From assembly GCA_032054765.1 (NCBI GenBank), contig DAMBSC010000010.1:169892-233891 (forward strand): a DNA stretch of 64,000 bases, read 5' to 3'. Origin of the DNA: DFXE01 sp032054765 (lineage in GTDB: Bacteria; Bacteroidota; Bacteroidia; Bacteroidales; Tannerellaceae). A model generated the notes under the pieces. It was not told the DNA's origin, did no database searches, and saw only the letters and a list, made by a program, of their open reading frames with translations. This document shows positions 34,108 through 43,487 of the stretch, piece by piece (within the stretch, counting starts at the first letter, position 1; each line of letters begins with the position of its first letter). The translations under genes and the position numbers were made by a program.

Positions 34108-35376
34108 TTATTCATCTTCTCTAATTGCGTAAATTGCTTTGATTTGCATGGCCCGCCAGGCAGGGATAAGACCTGCAAATAGACCGCTGATAATTAAAAT
34201 AACTGTGGATGCCAAAGCGGCCTGTATACTGATAGAAGGATCTTCAAAATAGGTGGTCTCGCTGAGTGATTGCGACATCATGACTTTGTTTACTATACCT
34301 AGTATGTAAACTCCTGCACATAATCCTAAAGATCCTGACAGTAAAGTCAGGAAAAGGCTTTCGCTCATAATTTGTGATATTATAGTAAATGGTTTGGCAC
34401 CAAGAGAACGACGTATACCTATTTCTTTCGTTCGTTCCTTGATGGTTACCAGCATAATGTTACTAACCCCTATAATTCCAGCAAGTAAAGTTCCGATACC
34501 GACCAGCCAGACAAGAAGATCCAGACCGGAAAAAAGGGATTCAAAAGTTGCGAATTGAGTCGCTATATTCACAACATTGATTGCTTGCCGGTCTGTTGGC
34601 GAGATTTCATTCTGAGCTTTAAGAATATTAGAGATATTATCGATTACTCGTTGGACTGAGTATTCCTGTTTTACACTTACCGCCAGAATATGCAGAATAT
34701 CGCCTCTGTTCAAGGTTTGTTGCAGAGTTGTAAACGGTAAAAATACGGACTCTTCCGACCTTCCGCCGATATCAGCCTTGGATGATCTTGCTTTTATAAC
34801 TCCTACCACCCTGTAATAGAATCCATTCACACGGATATATTTGCCACAGGGATTTTCATTATTGAATAGTGCCTCATTTACTTTCGTTCCAATTAAGCAA
34901 ACCTTTCTCTTTTTCTCTATATCCAGATAGTTGAGTAAACGACCGTGATACAATTTTTGTGATTCGATTTTGAAGTATCCCGGCATAATACCTTTGACGT
35001 TGAATGTCCCCGTCAGTTTTCCATAAATAATATTTTTCTCAGAGCGCCTACCCCATAAGATGGGAGATATATCTTCTATACCGTTTACCTTTTCAATTAT
35101 ACTTTCGACATCTCTGTTACGCATATCCCACTCACGTCCTTTATTGTATCCTTTATAAGATTCACTGGTACGGTCGGTGGAAAAGAATAAAGAGTTTGTT
35201 GCGAATCCTTTGAAATGACCAAGTACTCCATTTTTCAGGCCGCTACCGGAACCAAGGAGGATCACAAGCATTAATATTCCCCAATAGACGCCAAAACAAG
35301 TCATTATGCTTCGTGCCTTATTGCGGGTGATTGTTACCCATATTTCCTGCCATCTGTCGATATCGAACATACTCAT
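34108..35376 (-). CDS. MacB/FtsX-type ABC permease 1
   Basis: The 422-residue protein has one N-terminal membrane helix, a large periplasmic MacB_PCD domain (about residues 45-245) and three C-terminal helices. The motif GIIGVSNIMLVTIKERTKEI, followed by GIRRSLGAKPF, marks the coupling region that docks with an ABC ATPase. The protein has no ATP-binding domain of its own. It follows the second permease by 2 bases. MacB-type systems are mechanotransmission exporters for lipids, peptides or macrolides, driven from outside by ATP hydrolysis in the cytoplasm. Confidence 0.88.
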   Translation of the reverse strand: MSMFDIDRWQEIWVTITRNKARSIMTCFGVYWGILMLVILLGSGSGLKNGVLGHFKGFATNSLFFSTDRTSESYKGYNKGREWDMRNRDVESIIEKVNGIEDISPILWGRRSEKNIIYGKLTGTFNVKGIMPGYFKIESQKLYHGRLLNYLDIEKKRKVCLIGTKVNEALFNNENPCGKYIRVNGFYYRVVGVIKARSSKADIGGRSEESVFLPFTTLQQTLNRGDILHILAVSVKQEYSVQRVIDNISNILKAQNEISPTDRQAINVVNIATQFATFESLFSGLDLLVWLVGIGTLLAGIIGVSNIMLVTIKERTKEIGIRRSLGAKPFTIISQIMSESLFLTLLSGSLGLCAGVYILGIVNKVMMSQSLSETTYFEDPSISIQAALASTVILIISGLFAGLIPAWRAMQIKAIYAIREDE

Positions 35377-35378
35377 TT

Positions 35379-36656
35379 TTATTCAGTCCTTATTGCTTCA
35401 ATGGCCGGTATTTTCACTGCTTTTCGAGCGGGAAAGTAACCGGCCAATACGCCTGCAACTATTAAAACTCCCGTAGCAGCAAGGGATATTCCTAAACTTA
35501 CAGTAGGATTACGGAAAACGGACGTCTGGTCACCGGCATTTATTCCTCCAGAGCTACTGCTGTTATTTGCGGCTTCCATAAAATAATTGATCACTTCTGT
35601 TAATCCAATTCCCAAAACCATTCCTATATATCCGAAGAGAGCAGTTACCAGAATAGATTCAAAGATAATTAACAACAATATCGACGAAGGCTTTGCCCCG
35701 ATAGCTTTTCGGATACCAAACTCTCTTGTCCGTTCACGTACTGATATCAACATAATGTTGCTGACTCCCACAACACCTGCCGTTAATGTACCTAACCCAA
35801 TAATCCAGATAAATAGCGTAATACCGTTTGTCAGTCCTTGCCACATACGGTATTCGCTATCTGTACTCCATATAGCAAGCGCGTTATTATCAGCGGGATC
35901 ATAATGATGACGAAGGGCCATACTTTTACGGAAACGTTCTTCAAAGGCTTTGGATTTGGCATCTGTATTGATATTATTCAATGTGAATTTTATAAGGTCT
36001 ACTTTTGATAAATCATCATAAAGTATTTGCCCTGTCGTAAACGGAATATAAGCCGGTGCATTGTTACTTTTGTTCCCATCCTGATATATACCTATCACCT
36101 TAAATAATATTTTCCCGACTTTTACCTGATGTCCTATTACGTTTCTATTATTATGAAACAATATCTCAGCCATACGGGGGCTCAGTACAATAACTTTCCT
36201 TTTTTGAAGTAAATCCATTTTATTAATAAAACGACCACCTGTAAGGATAGGTACAAATACAATGGATGAAAATTCAGGATATACGGATTGAATCTCTCCG
36301 GCAAGAAATTCTCCTTCATGCGAAATCGTATCGCTCCGAAAATTAACCGGCGAAATAAGACCTACTTCCGGATGTTCCCGTGGTATGGCCTGAATATCTT
36401 TCATGCTTAATTTTATACTTCTATTTGTTTGCATCCCTTTATAGGGTAAAACGGTATAACGTCCCCAACAGGTAAGTGAATTAGTGGCCATATCACTAAA
36501 GTTATGAGCTATGCCGTTACCTAATCCATTTCCTACGCCCAACAGGACTATAAGCATAAATATTCCCCATGCAACAGAAAAACCGGTTAGAAAAGTACGA
36601 AGTTTATTCTTTTTCATTGTACTCCATATCTCACGGAGATTGTCAAAGTCAAACAT
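35379..36656 (-). CDS. MacB/FtsX-type ABC permease 2
   Basis: The 425-residue paralogue of the downstream permease has the same layout: one N-terminal helix, a periplasmic domain and three C-terminal helices. The coupling motif reads GVVGVSNIMLISVRERTREF, then GIRKAIGAKPS. The pair can form a heterodimer, as is common in Bacteroidetes. A Ser/Gly-rich loop (NNSSSSGG) near residue 365 is unusual but lies in the periplasm. It is the first gene of the operon. A TAnnTTTG box lies about 54 bases upstream on the minus strand, overlapping a TTTTTGTCAAAAA motif. Confidence 0.88.
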   Translation of the reverse strand: MFDFDNLREIWSTMKKNKLRTFLTGFSVAWGIFMLIVLLGVGNGLGNGIAHNFSDMATNSLTCWGRYTVLPYKGMQTNRSIKLSMKDIQAIPREHPEVGLISPVNFRSDTISHEGEFLAGEIQSVYPEFSSIVFVPILTGGRFINKMDLLQKRKVIVLSPRMAEILFHNNRNVIGHQVKVGKILFKVIGIYQDGNKSNNAPAYIPFTTGQILYDDLSKVDLIKFTLNNINTDAKSKAFEERFRKSMALRHHYDPADNNALAIWSTDSEYRMWQGLTNGITLFIWIIGLGTLTAGVVGVSNIMLISVRERTREFGIRKAIGAKPSSILLLIIFESILVTALFGYIGMVLGIGLTEVINYFMEAANNSSSSGGINAGDQTSVFRNPTVSLGISLAATGVLIVAGVLAGYFPARKAVKIPAIEAIRTE

Positions 36657-36702
36657 TCTTCTTTTTGTTGTATTTTATAACAAGAGGGTTTGTTTATGTC
36701 TT

Positions 36703-36717
36703 TTTTTGTCAAAAATA
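36703..36717 (-). promoter_or_regulatory. Possible -7 box and operator of the exporter operon
   Basis: On the minus strand TATTTTTG (plus 36710-36717) fits the Bacteroidetes -7 consensus. The same bases are part of the dyad TTTTTGTCAAAAA at 36703-36715, which shares its GTCAAAA half with the array at 1831-1914. A repressor on this site would block the promoter. I found no clear -33 box, so the call is weak. Confidence 0.35.
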
Positions 36718-36764
36718 GTGTTTTTATTTTATATTTTATCGATTTAAGGTATATTCATGATGAT

Positions 36765-36801
36765 AAAAGTAAACTTTTACAGAAGGGATGTGTTTACTTT
36801 T
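36765..36801. repeat. Perfect 10-bp inverted repeat upstream of the small secreted protein
   Basis: AAAAGTAAAC (36765-36774) and GTTTACTTTT (36792-36801) are perfect inverses with a 17-base spacer. They end 19 bases before the ATG at 36821. It could be an operator or a 5' leader hairpin that hides the translation start. Confidence 0.55.
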
Positions 36802-36820
36802 AAAATTTAGATCAGTAATT

Positions 36821-37189
36821 ATGTCAAAAATAAGCTTCATACTTTTTGCTTTGTTTCTATCTTCAATGATGTATGGACAGAATGCAGTTGATGATAACCG
36901 TATTTTATCCGGAAGTTGGGAATATAGACTTAATGGTACAAGCGGTGCGGAACAAGTAGGTACTATAACTTTTAATTACGTTGATGGTAAGCAAACAGCA
37001 GTTTTAAAAATAAATATGGATGAATATCCCATCGATGAAATAAAGAATAATTATCATACATATACTTTCAACTTTACTTACAATGGTCGTAATGTAATAG
37101 TAAGTTTTGATTATGGATTGGATACCATGAGAGGTAATACTATTTCTGATGGATGGCAGACTCCTGTAATTTTTAGACGTTTAAAGTAG
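36821..37189 (+). CDS. Small secreted protein, lipocalin-like, function unknown
   Basis: I chose the ATG at 36821 (MSKISF) because it starts a clear Sec signal peptide ending in SSMMYGQ. The frame is open upstream to 36788, but that would put a charged stretch before the signal. The precursor is 122 residues. The mature part has many short beta strands (LSGSWEYRLNG, GTITFNYVDGK, NVIVSFDYG) and ends in SDGWQTPVIFRRLK. I do not recognise a family with certainty; a small beta-barrel lipid-binding fold is a guess. It is flanked by GTCAAAA-type motifs on both sides and diverges from the exporter operon. Confidence 0.7.
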   Translation: MSKISFILFALFLSSMMYGQNAVDDNRILSGSWEYRLNGTSGAEQVGTITFNYVDGKQTAVLKINMDEYPIDEIKNNYHTYTFNFTYNGRNVIVSFDYGLDTMRGNTISDGWQTPVIFRRLK

Positions 37190-37191
37190 GA

Positions 37192-37235
37192 TTGACACTT
37201 TGTCAAAAAACGGCTTTATTTACATTTTGTCAAAA
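37192..37235. repeat. Two GTCAA-type dyads after the small secreted gene
   Basis: TTGAC-ACTTT-GTCAA lies at 37192-37206, with 5-bp arms. TTTTGTCAAAA lies at 37225-37235. Their spacing and arms resemble the palindrome array at 1831-1914, although the centre of the first is 5 bases rather than 4. They start 3 bases after the stop of the secreted protein and could serve regulation or termination. Confidence 0.45.
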
Positions 37236-37605
37236 TAACTATCTCTAGAATTGAATATTTGAAGCTAAGTGAACGTCTACAAAAAAATATTTCCTTTTAT
37301 AGGAGTTAAGACTTTTCAATTTGCAAGTAGTTGTCCATGAGAAATAGAAAATGGAAAATGTTTTATAGTGTTTATTGTATATTATTCTAAATTATTTATT
37401 TAAAATATAGCAAAAGTCTATTTTTGATTTGTTTATTTTTTTTGATGAAATAACTTGAAAAAAGCTTTTTTACTGCGCATTTGTTCCTTGGTTGTGCAGT
37501 TCTTCTATTACTTCAAAATAAAATTTTACAATTATTTAGAGAAAATCCGAAAATCAACCGTATCATTTTGGAAATTCACTTAGATAAAATCGACTTTTTA
37601 CTTGG

Positions 37606-37634
37606 ATGATTTTGCCAAATCATTTAGATGATTT
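37606..37634. repeat. Alternating ATGATTT/AAATCAT half-sites at 11-bp pitch
   Basis: ATGATTT (37606-37612), AAATCAT (37617-37623) and ATGATTT (37628-37634) alternate with 4-base gaps TGCC and TTAG. Each adjacent pair is a perfect 7-bp dyad, and same-orientation copies are 22 bp apart. It fits binding sites for a dimeric regulator repeated on one DNA face. A related motif forms the hairpin at 51679-51718. Confidence 0.6.
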
Positions 37635-37940
37635 TAGATAAAATGAGAGTGAATATTCCTATTTCACCTAAAATAGAGCAAATATGCGTTAGCGCAAAAC
37701 GTGATTTTCCTCAAAAAAGATAGTAAATCTGAATTTTTTCAAGCAAATTGATAATTTCATAATATGACTGTATCTAAGATTAAATGAGAGACTTAGTTTC
37801 TTGTTTCCTTGATAAATTGTGACATTTTGACAGTTGTCAGACATATTTTTTAAGCCTTTTCCTTGTATTTTTCATTTTGTTTACATAGTTTTACCGTCGA
37901 AAAGACATATTAAGCAAACAATTATTAATTAAAGATAATA

Positions 37941-37961
37941 ATCCTTGCCACCTTCAAGGAT
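37941..37961 (+). promoter_or_regulatory. Leader hairpin ATCCTTG/CAAGGAT
   Basis: ATCCTTG (37941-37947) pairs perfectly with CAAGGAT (37955-37961) across a 7-base loop CCACCTT. It lies about 265 bases before the SusC start in a gene-free region. It may be an operator or an RNA stem. Confidence 0.4.
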
Positions 37962-38121
37962 AAACGCTAAATGTTTAAGGTATAAGTCTAATTTATTTCT
38001 ACTTCTAGGCGGAATGTTAAGTGTATAATATGAAAAAAATTGTAAAGGAGAATGTTTATGTGAGTGTCTAATATTTTAATCAAAAAGTTTGTATGGTTAT
38101 AGTAACATTTAAGAGAAAAAT

Positions 38122-38156
38122 CCTTAAAAGGGATAGTTGGTGAGCCGCTTTTAAGG
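38122..38156 (+). promoter_or_regulatory. Leader hairpin 70 bases before SusC 1
   Basis: CCTTAAAAG (38122-38130) and CTTTTAAGG (38148-38156) form a perfect 9-bp stem with a 17-base loop that contains GGATAGTTGG. No T-tract follows at once, so it is not a standard terminator. A position so near the start suggests a leader control element or a protein-binding dyad. Confidence 0.5.
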
Positions 38157-38225
38157 AGATGAACTATTTAAAGTCTCTTCTTAAAGCTAAATCTATTTAA
38201 ATTCTAATCATAAATTTATTGAATT

Positions 38226-41200
38226 ATGAATAATTACTTAAAGAAAATTATCTTGATAGCCATTCCTTTATTTTGTTTTAATTGGGGCATAACGGCTGAA
38301 AGTGGTATAGCGGATATTGACATCCCTAAAACAGTCATAGTACAGGAATCATTATCAACGAATCAAGGAACCCGTAAATTAACGGGTGTAGTGAAAGATG
38401 AAAATGGAGAAACCATAATTGGAGCTAGTGTTATCGAAGTGGGTACGTCTAATGGAGTTATTACGGACATGGATGGAAAATTTGAATTATCTATTCAGGC
38501 TAATAGTTCAATACAAATTTCTTATGTAGGTTATACTACTGAAACTGTAAATCCCGGAAACCGTAATAATCTTCAGATTATATTAAAAGAAGATACGCAA
38601 ACATTGGATGAGGTTGTGGTAGTAGCTTTTGGTAAAATGACAAAAGAAGCCTTTACCGGTTCTGCAGGTATTGTGAAATCAGAAGATTTGCTTAAATCTC
38701 AAGTATCGAATCCCGCTCAGGCATTAGCCGGACGTGTTGCAGGTCTTCAATTGGGTAATTCGTCCTCACAGTTAGGAAGTTCCCCTCAGATTACTATCCG
38801 TGGATTTGGTTCCGTATCTTCCGATACCGAACCTTTAATTGTTGTAGATGGGATGCCTTTTGATGGAGATCTGAACTTAATAAATCCCAGTGATATTGAA
38901 ACGATGACAGTTTTAAAAGATGCTGCTTCCAATGCATTGTATGGTGCACGAGGTGCGAATGGTGTTATTATGATCACGACCAAGCGTGGACAGACAGGTG
39001 AGGCAAAAGTTTCTTTTGATGCAAAATGGGGAGTTAATACGAATGGACTGAAGTTATATAAAACAACTAACGCCCAACAGTTTTATGAAACTTATTATAA
39101 GATGTTGAATAATTATTATACGACGGAACGTGGAGGAGGAATGTCGGCATCCGAAGCTCATGCTTTGGCCAATCAACATCTTACTAACTCCTCGAGTGGG
39201 GTTGGTCCCGGATATATGGTCTATACCGTTCCGAGTGGACAGGATTTTATTCAGCAAGGAGGGATAATGAATCCTAATGCTACATTGGGCTCTCTTTATA
39301 CATATAATAATCAGCAATTCTGGCTACAGCCCGATGATTGGGAAAAGGAAGGATTGCAAAACGGTTTCCGTCAGGAATATAATGTTTCGGTTTCAGGGGC
39401 TAGCGATCGTATTAACTATTATACATCAGCTAGTTATCTTGATCAGGAAGGTATTCAGAAAGGCCAGGCACAGGATCGTTTAACTGCACGCTTAAAGCTT
39501 GATTACCAGGCAAAGAAATGGTTGAAAATAGGGGCGAACTTCAATTATTCTAAATACAATTACCAACAGACATACGAAGAGGTTATTGGTACGGGAACAA
39601 TTTGGAGCGTAATAAAGACCATGGCGCCTATCTATCCGGTTTATCTCCGTGATGCGAATAAGAACATTATGATCGACAGATGGGGAGAGGAAATGTTTGA
39701 TTTCGCCCAGAGTTATGATTTAAGTCGTGCAGGTGGCGTTGGGGGGAATGCCATTTTCAATAATAAATACCGTTTTCAGGAAAGAACCGGTCATTCCATA
39801 ATCGCAGGTGGTTATGCCGATATTGGATTAATGGAAGGTCTGACATTTACAGTGAACGGTAATTTATATAACTACGACCGACGGTATACCTATTCCACCA
39901 GTCCGTTTATGGACTATTATACTGTTTCTTCCGACAATGGTGTACTGGAAAAAAACTCGACCCGTAATTTTAACTATAATACGCAACAATTGCTGAATTA
40001 TGTGAAGCAAATCGATAAACATGACATTGGCGTACTGTTGGGGCATGAGTACTCAAAAGAGACTTATGAATATCTATTTGCCAGTGGATATAATTGGGGA
40101 ATTGATGGGGCTGATGAACTTAGCCAAATGCTGAATAAGAATACTGATCAAACTTCTTATACAAGACCTTACAACAACGAAGGGTATTTCTTCCGTGCTA
40201 TGTATAATTATGATACGAAGTATTATGGTTCTGTATCTTATCGTAGGGATGCCTCCTCACGCTTCTCGAAAGATCACCGCTGGGGTAATTTCTGGTCAGT
40301 AGGTGGAGCGTGGCTTGTATCAAAAGAAAATTTCTTCAATGTTCCCTGGGTAAATTCATTAAAATTGAAGGCTTCTGTCGGTTCGCAAGGTAATGATAAC
40401 ATTGGAGACACCAAGCGTGGATATCATTTATATGGGGATTCTTATGACATTGTCAATAGTGATGGTAAAGTGGCTTACCAATGGCATCAGAAAGGGACTG
40501 AGGATATAACATGGGAAACTAATACCAACTGGAATGTAGGTCTTGAATTCGACTTGTTTAACGGACGTCTGGACGGTAGTGTGGATTATTTCTATCGGAA
40601 AACCAGTGATATGCTGTTCGCGTTAGCTCCTCCTCCTTCTATTGGTTATACCAGTTATTATGTGAATCTGGGTGATATGCGTAATGCAGGTGTTGAGTTG
40701 GTATTGAATGGGACTTTAATTAGAAATAAGGATTTTAACTGGGATGTAAACTTTAATATTTCTTATGTAAAGAATAAAGTATTGCGTTTGCCGGAAGAAA
40801 TCAAGTCGATGACAGTAGAAGGATATGATGGCTATGTAAACCTGGATCCATCTTTCGTGTCTAAATATCAGTATTTTGTCGCTGAAGATCTTCCTCTTTA
40901 TAGCTGGTATTTACCTAAGTATGCTGGTGTGGACGTTGAAACAGGTGAGTCTCTTTTTTACAAAGATATTCTTGACGCAGATGGCAATGTAACAGGACAG
41001 GAAACAACCAAAGATGCAAGCCAGGCAACAAATTATATAATAGGTGACGCTTTACCAAGTGTTTACGGCGGTTTTGGGACTACTGTTTCATTCCGTGGAT
41101 TTGACCTGTCGGTAAACCTGAATTATCAATTAGGAGGTAAAGTGTTCGATTACAATTACCAGACATTGATGCACACAGGTGGTTCCACATCTACAACCTG

Positions 41201-41543
41201 GCATAAGGATATTTTCAATGCGTGGACTCCTGATAATACCAACACGGATGTTCCTCGTCTGATGTATTCGGAAGCATATTCTCAAACGCCAAAATCAGAT
41301 CGTTTCATTACAAATGCCAGTTACCTGAATCTTCAGAATTTAAACTTCGGATATCGACTGCCTGCCAATTTTACACAAAAATTTAATATTCAGAGTATGC
41401 GTGTGTATTTCTCAGGTGAAAATCTATTGTATGTTTCGGCACGTCAGGGTTTAGATCCTCGTCAGACACTTAAGGGATACACAAATCCTGAGCTTGCTTC
41501 TCCGATACGTACTATTTCAGGAGGTATTTCATTGACATTCTAA
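38226..41543 (+). CDS. SusC-type TonB-dependent outer-membrane transporter 1
   Basis: The 1105-residue protein has a signal peptide (to about residue 24). A carboxypeptidase-like regulatory domain spans about 50-135 (LTGVVKDENGETIIGASV). The TonB-box/plug junction follows at LDEVVVVAFGK near residue 134, then the plug (IRGFGSVSSDTEPLIVVDGM) and a 22-strand barrel. There is no N-terminal STN domain, so signalling through a sigma/anti-sigma pair is not expected. It is paired with a SusD gene 19 bases downstream. No glycan-degrading enzyme is next to the pair, so the imported substrate is unknown. Confidence 0.93.
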   Translation: MNNYLKKIILIAIPLFCFNWGITAESGIADIDIPKTVIVQESLSTNQGTRKLTGVVKDENGETIIGASVIEVGTSNGVITDMDGKFELSIQANSSIQISYVGYTTETVNPGNRNNLQIILKEDTQTLDEVVVVAFGKMTKEAFTGSAGIVKSEDLLKSQVSNPAQALAGRVAGLQLGNSSSQLGSSPQITIRGFGSVSSDTEPLIVVDGMPFDGDLNLINPSDIETMTVLKDAASNALYGARGANGVIMITTKRGQTGEAKVSFDAKWGVNTNGLKLYKTTNAQQFYETYYKMLNNYYTTERGGGMSASEAHALANQHLTNSSSGVGPGYMVYTVPSGQDFIQQGGIMNPNATLGSLYTYNNQQFWLQPDDWEKEGLQNGFRQEYNVSVSGASDRINYYTSASYLDQEGIQKGQAQDRLTARLKLDYQAKKWLKIGANFNYSKYNYQQTYEEVIGTGTIWSVIKTMAPIYPVYLRDANKNIMIDRWGEEMFDFAQSYDLSRAGGVGGNAIFNNKYRFQERTGHSIIAGGYADIGLMEGLTFTVNGNLYNYDRRYTYSTSPFMDYYTVSSDNGVLEKNSTRNFNYNTQQLLNYVKQIDKHDIGVLLGHEYSKETYEYLFASGYNWGIDGADELSQMLNKNTDQTSYTRPYNNEGYFFRAMYNYDTKYYGSVSYRRDASSRFSKDHRWGNFWSVGGAWLVSKENFFNVPWVNSLKLKASVGSQGNDNIGDTKRGYHLYGDSYDIVNSDGKVAYQWHQKGTEDITWETNTNWNVGLEFDLFNGRLDGSVDYFYRKTSDMLFALAPPPSIGYTSYYVNLGDMRNAGVELVLNGTLIRNKDFNWDVNFNISYVKNKVLRLPEEIKSMTVEGYDGYVNLDPSFVSKYQYFVAEDLPLYSWYLPKYAGVDVETGESLFYKDILDADGNVTGQETTKDASQATNYIIGDALPSVYGGFGTTVSFRGFDLSVNLNYQLGGKVFDYNYQTLMHTGGSTSTTWHKDIFNAWTPDNTNTDVPRLMYSEAYSQTPKSDRFITNASYLNLQNLNFGYRLPANFTQKFNIQSMRVYFSGENLLYVSARQGLDPRQTLKGYTNPELASPIRTISGGISLTF

Positions 41544-41562
41544 ACATAAAAAAGAAAACATC

Positions 41563-43443
41563 ATGAAAAAATATCAGATATTATTAGCAGCGTTCGCTCT
41601 TTGGAGTTTAAGCAGTTGTATTGAAGAAACATTCCCGACGGAACATGTCTTGGATAAGGAGATAGAAGCTTCGGAATCAGCTCTGCAGGGAATGGTCAAT
41701 TCCATTTATACCACTATGGCTGGACATAAAGATGAGGTCAGTGGTATTGAGATGATTTCGTATGGAAGTATGCGGGCCATGCTTGAACACTCTACTACTC
41801 AATTAGTTTGTTCAGGATCGAATGGGTACAATACAATGGGTGCCTGGGCCTATGGAGCTGTAAGCGCAACCGGTTCGAATCGTGGAGTTTATCCTTCTTA
41901 CCTTTATTATGCTTATATAAAAAATGTAAACGATGTACTCCGTATGATAGACATTAATGATCTCGACGAAACCAAAAAAGGTTTTTTAGGAATTTGTTAT
42001 GCCTATCGTGCACTCTATTATCTGGATTTAGTTCAGATCATGGAGTATAAAAAACCTACTGATACCCGTTATACATATGTTGATCCTGAGAAAGATCTAA
42101 CAAACTTAGGTGTACCTATTGTGACTGAAGCAACAACGATAGAAGAAGCGACTAATAATCCCCGAGCGACTGTAGATGCTGTTTACGATTTAATTTTTAG
42201 TGATTTGAAACAGGCAGAAACCTATCTTGACGGATATACTCGGACAGACAAGGTTCAGCCTAATCTTGCTGCTGTGTATGGATTATATGCCAGGGCTTAT
42301 GCCAATCTTGCATCTCGTGTTAATACCTCGGCCACCTATAAAGATGAAACGTCTTATTGGAGAAATGCCGGTGAATATGCTGACAAGGCTATTGCTGCCT
42401 CAGGATGTACTCCTTTGACAGAAGTTCAATGGACAGATCCGGTAAATGGTTTTAATAATCGTAATTCTCAAAATTCATGGATGTGGGCTACTTCTATATC
42501 AGAAAGTAATACTGCGGCTTCATCAACAGAGTCATTTGTATTCGCTATGATATTCGGAACCGAAACAACCTTCTCTGTTTATGGTTGGCGTGTAGGTCGT
42601 TCTTTGGATCGTAGATGGTACGAACGTCTTTCTGATAACGATTTCCGTAAAAAATCATGGCTGTCACCCAATTTCTTTTATGAATCTACAAACCAAAAAG
42701 AAGGAGAGCCTTATTTAGTAGAAAGAGATGAAACTGGTAAATTAATTAATAATAAATGGGCTGTAGGCGGTGATAACTCAAGTACAGTCCAGGAAGACTG
42801 GAGTGGTGAATATTCTGGTTATGGTCCGGATAAATATCAATATCTTTTGAATAGTAATCCTTCCTGGATTCGTTCGCGTATTAATTTGTCATATGGATTC
42901 CAATCCTGGCCGTGGCTTTATGTAAATCTTAAGTTTCGTCCTCATAATGGTGACTACAGAACATATGCTATTGGAGGGGCTACCGATTATCCGATCATGC
43001 GTATTGAAGAAATGCATTATCTGAAGGCTGAAGCTGCTCTTCATACTTCTGGCGTATCTGCTGCAGCCAAAGAGTTAGAAAGTATTGTAAAAACACGTAA
43101 TAGCGAATATATCTGTAGTGCTTCCAATGCTGAAGAATTCATTGATGAATATGTATTCCAGAAAGGAGTAGAATTTTGGGGAGAAGGAATCAATTACTTT
43201 GATGCTAAACGTTTGGAAACCGGTATTCATCGTGCATATTGGGGAACCAATTGTGAACGTTACCAGCATTGTCTGGATATGAATGGTGTATTTGTGGGTT
43301 GGACTCCGGGTTGGAATCAGTCCGAATTGAATGCTAATCCGGCTATCTATTATCATAATAACCCATATACAAACCCTTCAACCTATTATTATTATAAGTC
43401 TAATGATGAGTTCAGACCTTATTATGGTACTGATTTAAATTGA
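41563..43443 (+). CDS. SusD/RagB-type substrate-binding lipoprotein 1
   Basis: The 626-residue protein has a lipoprotein signal with lipobox LSSC (Cys19), so it is anchored in the outer membrane. Tetratricopeptide-like helices (GICYAYRALYYLDLVQIME) and the C-terminal SusD segment (YPIMRIEEMHYLKAEAAL) are clear. It would sit as a lid on the SusC barrel and bind the ligand. It follows SusC by 19 bases and is followed by a good intrinsic terminator. At 626 residues it is somewhat longer than the usual 500-570, with extra loops near 380-430. Confidence 0.92.
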   Translation: MKKYQILLAAFALWSLSSCIEETFPTEHVLDKEIEASESALQGMVNSIYTTMAGHKDEVSGIEMISYGSMRAMLEHSTTQLVCSGSNGYNTMGAWAYGAVSATGSNRGVYPSYLYYAYIKNVNDVLRMIDINDLDETKKGFLGICYAYRALYYLDLVQIMEYKKPTDTRYTYVDPEKDLTNLGVPIVTEATTIEEATNNPRATVDAVYDLIFSDLKQAETYLDGYTRTDKVQPNLAAVYGLYARAYANLASRVNTSATYKDETSYWRNAGEYADKAIAASGCTPLTEVQWTDPVNGFNNRNSQNSWMWATSISESNTAASSTESFVFAMIFGTETTFSVYGWRVGRSLDRRWYERLSDNDFRKKSWLSPNFFYESTNQKEGEPYLVERDETGKLINNKWAVGGDNSSTVQEDWSGEYSGYGPDKYQYLLNSNPSWIRSRINLSYGFQSWPWLYVNLKFRPHNGDYRTYAIGGATDYPIMRIEEMHYLKAEAALHTSGVSAAAKELESIVKTRNSEYICSASNAEEFIDEYVFQKGVEFWGEGINYFDAKRLETGIHRAYWGTNCERYQHCLDMNGVFVGWTPGWNQSELNANPAIYYHNNPYTNPSTYYYYKSNDEFRPYYGTDLN

Positions 43444-43487
43444 TATTAAAAAGATAATCAGGGGAAAACGTTTCTAATTAATTAAAG

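Larger units (their letters stand above)
37190..38225. other. 1 kb non-coding leader upstream of SusC 1
   Basis: No credible gene was found on either strand. The region contains GTCAA-type motifs (37192-37206 and 37225-37235), alternating ATGATTT half-sites (37606-37634) and two hairpins nearer the SusC start (37941-37961 and 38122-38156). The last 100 bases are very AT-rich. A regulator-controlled promoter and a long 5' leader, or a small RNA, would explain the length. I could not place a convincing -33/-7 pair just upstream of SusC. Confidence 0.6.

Noticed and set aside
37411..37430. TATTTTTG as the SusC 1 promoter
   Set aside because: It is about 800 bases before the SusC start with no matching -33 box; a chance hit in AT-rich DNA is likely.
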